Assembly (NCBI RefSeq): GCF_001269925.1
Contig: NZ_LHVO01000015.1
Location: 1-64,000 of the forward strand
DNA from: Pseudomonas sp. MIACH
GTDB taxonomy: Bacteria > Pseudomonadota > Gammaproteobacteria > Pseudomonadales > Pseudomonadaceae
Length of the DNA stretch: 64,000 bases
Direction: 5' to 3'
Numbering within the stretch: position 1 is the first letter of the stretch; each line of letters opens with the position of its first letter. The notes beneath the pieces are model-generated. The model had not been told where the DNA came from and did not search any database. It saw nothing but the letters and a program-made list of their open reading frames with translations. A program made the translations under genes and the position numbers. This document shows positions 63,191 to 64,000 of the stretch, piece after piece.

Positions 63191-63213
63191 ACCGGCCCTG
63201 AGGGGCCGGTTTT
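63191..63213 (+). terminator. Rho-independent terminator after purF
   Basis: ACCGGCCC and GGGCCGGT form an 8-bp stem with a 4-base loop and TTTTG tail, between purF and metZ. Confidence 0.85.
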
Positions 63214-63249
63214 GTATCTTAAATAAAGAATTGAGTAAGGAGTCGCAGC

Positions 63250-64000
63250 ATGAGTCAGGAATGGGATGCCGGTCGGTTGGACAGCGACCTCGATGGCGTA
63301 GCTTTCGATACCCTGGCTGTGCGCGCCGGCCAGCACCGTACCCCGGAAGGTGAGCACGGTGACCCGATGTTCTTTACCTCCAGCTACGTGTTCCGCACGG
63401 CGGCCGACGCTGCTGCGCGCTTTGCTGGCGAAGTGCCGGGTAACGTTTATTCCCGCTACACCAACCCGACTGTACGCGCGTTTGAAGAGCGTATTGCGGC
63501 GCTGGAAGGTGCAGAGCAGGCGGTGGCAACGGCCACCGGCATGGCGGCGATCCTGGCGGTGGTGATGAGCCTGTGCAGTGCCGGCGACCACGTGCTGGTG
63601 TCGCGCAGCGTGTTTGGTTCGACCATCAGCCTGTTCGAGAAGTATTTCAAGCGCTTCGGTGTTGAAGTGGACTACGTGCCCCTGGCGGATTTGTCCGGCT
63701 GGGATGCGGCGATCAAGTCCAATACCAGGTTGCTGTTTGTCGAGTCGCCGTCCAATCCGCTGGCCGAACTGGTGGATATCGCCGCATTGTCCGAAGTGGC
63801 TCACGCTAAAGGCGCGATGCTGGTGGTCGATAACTGTTTCTGCACGCCTGCCTTGCAGCAGCCGCTGAAGCTGGGCGCGGACATTGTGGTGCACTCGGCC
63901 ACCAAGTTCATCGACGGCCAGGGTCGTTGCATGGGCGGTGTGGTTGCCGGTCGCAGCGAGCAGATGAAGGAAGTGGTGGGCTTCTTGCGCACCGCCGGCC
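63250..64000 (+). CDS. metZ: O-succinylhomoserine sulfhydrylase, 5' part
   Basis: The first 250 codons of a PLP-dependent trans-sulfuration enzyme, cut by the window end. Motifs seen are DTLAVRAGQHRTPEGEHGDPMFFTSSYVF, YSRYTNPTVRAFEERIAALEGAE, VDNCFCTP and the PLP lysine in VHSATKFIDGQG. It makes homocysteine from O-succinylhomoserine and sulfide. ATG 63250 has AAGGAG about 10 nt before it. Placement after purF is typical of Pseudomonas. Confidence 0.95.
   Translation, partial: MSQEWDAGRLDSDLDGVAFDTLAVRAGQHRTPEGEHGDPMFFTSSYVFRTAADAAARFAGEVPGNVYSRYTNPTVRAFEERIAALEGAEQAVATATGMAAILAVVMSLCSAGDHVLVSRSVFGSTISLFEKYFKRFGVEVDYVPLADLSGWDAAIKSNTRLLFVESPSNPLAELVDIAALSEVAHAKGAMLVVDNCFCTPALQQPLKLGADIVVHSATKFIDGQGRCMGGVVAGRSEQMKEVVGFLRTAG

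Overview
The window is chromosomal DNA of a Pseudomonas, most likely of the P. fluorescens group. Support comes from high GC, the conserved pseudomonad block leuC-leuD-methyltransferase-leuB-asd-usg-fimV-truA-trpF-accD-folC-SPOR-cvpA-purF-metZ, an aryl esterase almost identical to the characterised P. fluorescens enzyme, and many REP/REPIN palindromes (GTGGGAGGGGGCTTGC and GAGCGAGCTTGCTCGC types). There are no insertion sequences, integrases, rRNA genes or CRISPR arrays. The species call is inference from remembered sequences.

Layout. 1-1000: a DUF6124 gene behind what looks like a C4-type antisense RNA element. 1-2.8 kb: DMT exporter plus LysR regulator. 2.8-7.5 kb: a LacI regulator divergent from a four-gene operon (di-iron membrane oxygenase, Rieske ferredoxin, ferredoxin reductase, TIM-barrel isomerase) that looks like the rhizopine mocDEF demethylase system. 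7.5-11 kb: Dyp peroxidase, a second-type UppP, GNAT, GlxA-like AraC regulator. 11.2-13.7 kb: a NemR-type electrophile-response operon. 14.2-17.9 kb: quinone oxidoreductase and MFS exporter divergent from a LysR gene, then DoxX. 18-22.5 kb: aryl esterase, outer-membrane AlgE-type channel with a secreted VOC protein, YahK-type alcohol dehydrogenase. 22.8-25.9 kb: a corrinoid-type ABC importer under a cobalamin riboswitch. 25.9-28.4 kb: a non-specific nuclease divergent from a protealysin-like M4 protease and its emfourin-type inhibitor. 28.4-30.2 kb: a double-domain KaiC-like ATPase with a lone receiver protein. 30.3-34.2 kb: succinate-semialdehyde-type dehydrogenase, LysR, a small membrane protein and tyrosine aminotransferase.

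From 34.5 kb the window is mostly core genome: uvrB, gltX, a duplicated tRNA-Ala/tRNA-Glu array, a TetR/hydrolase/thioesterase cluster, dusC, an orphan 122-residue protein with a cationic amphipathic tail, a five-PAS GGDEF-EAL protein, then the leucine, aspartate-semialdehyde, FimV, tryptophan, fatty-acid, folate and purine genes, ending inside metZ.

The candidates most worth following up are the C4-like RNA with duplicated target sites, the MocDEF-like cassette without a transporter, the KaiC-receiver pair, the protease-inhibitor-nuclease island, and the orphan small protein at 42.1 kb.
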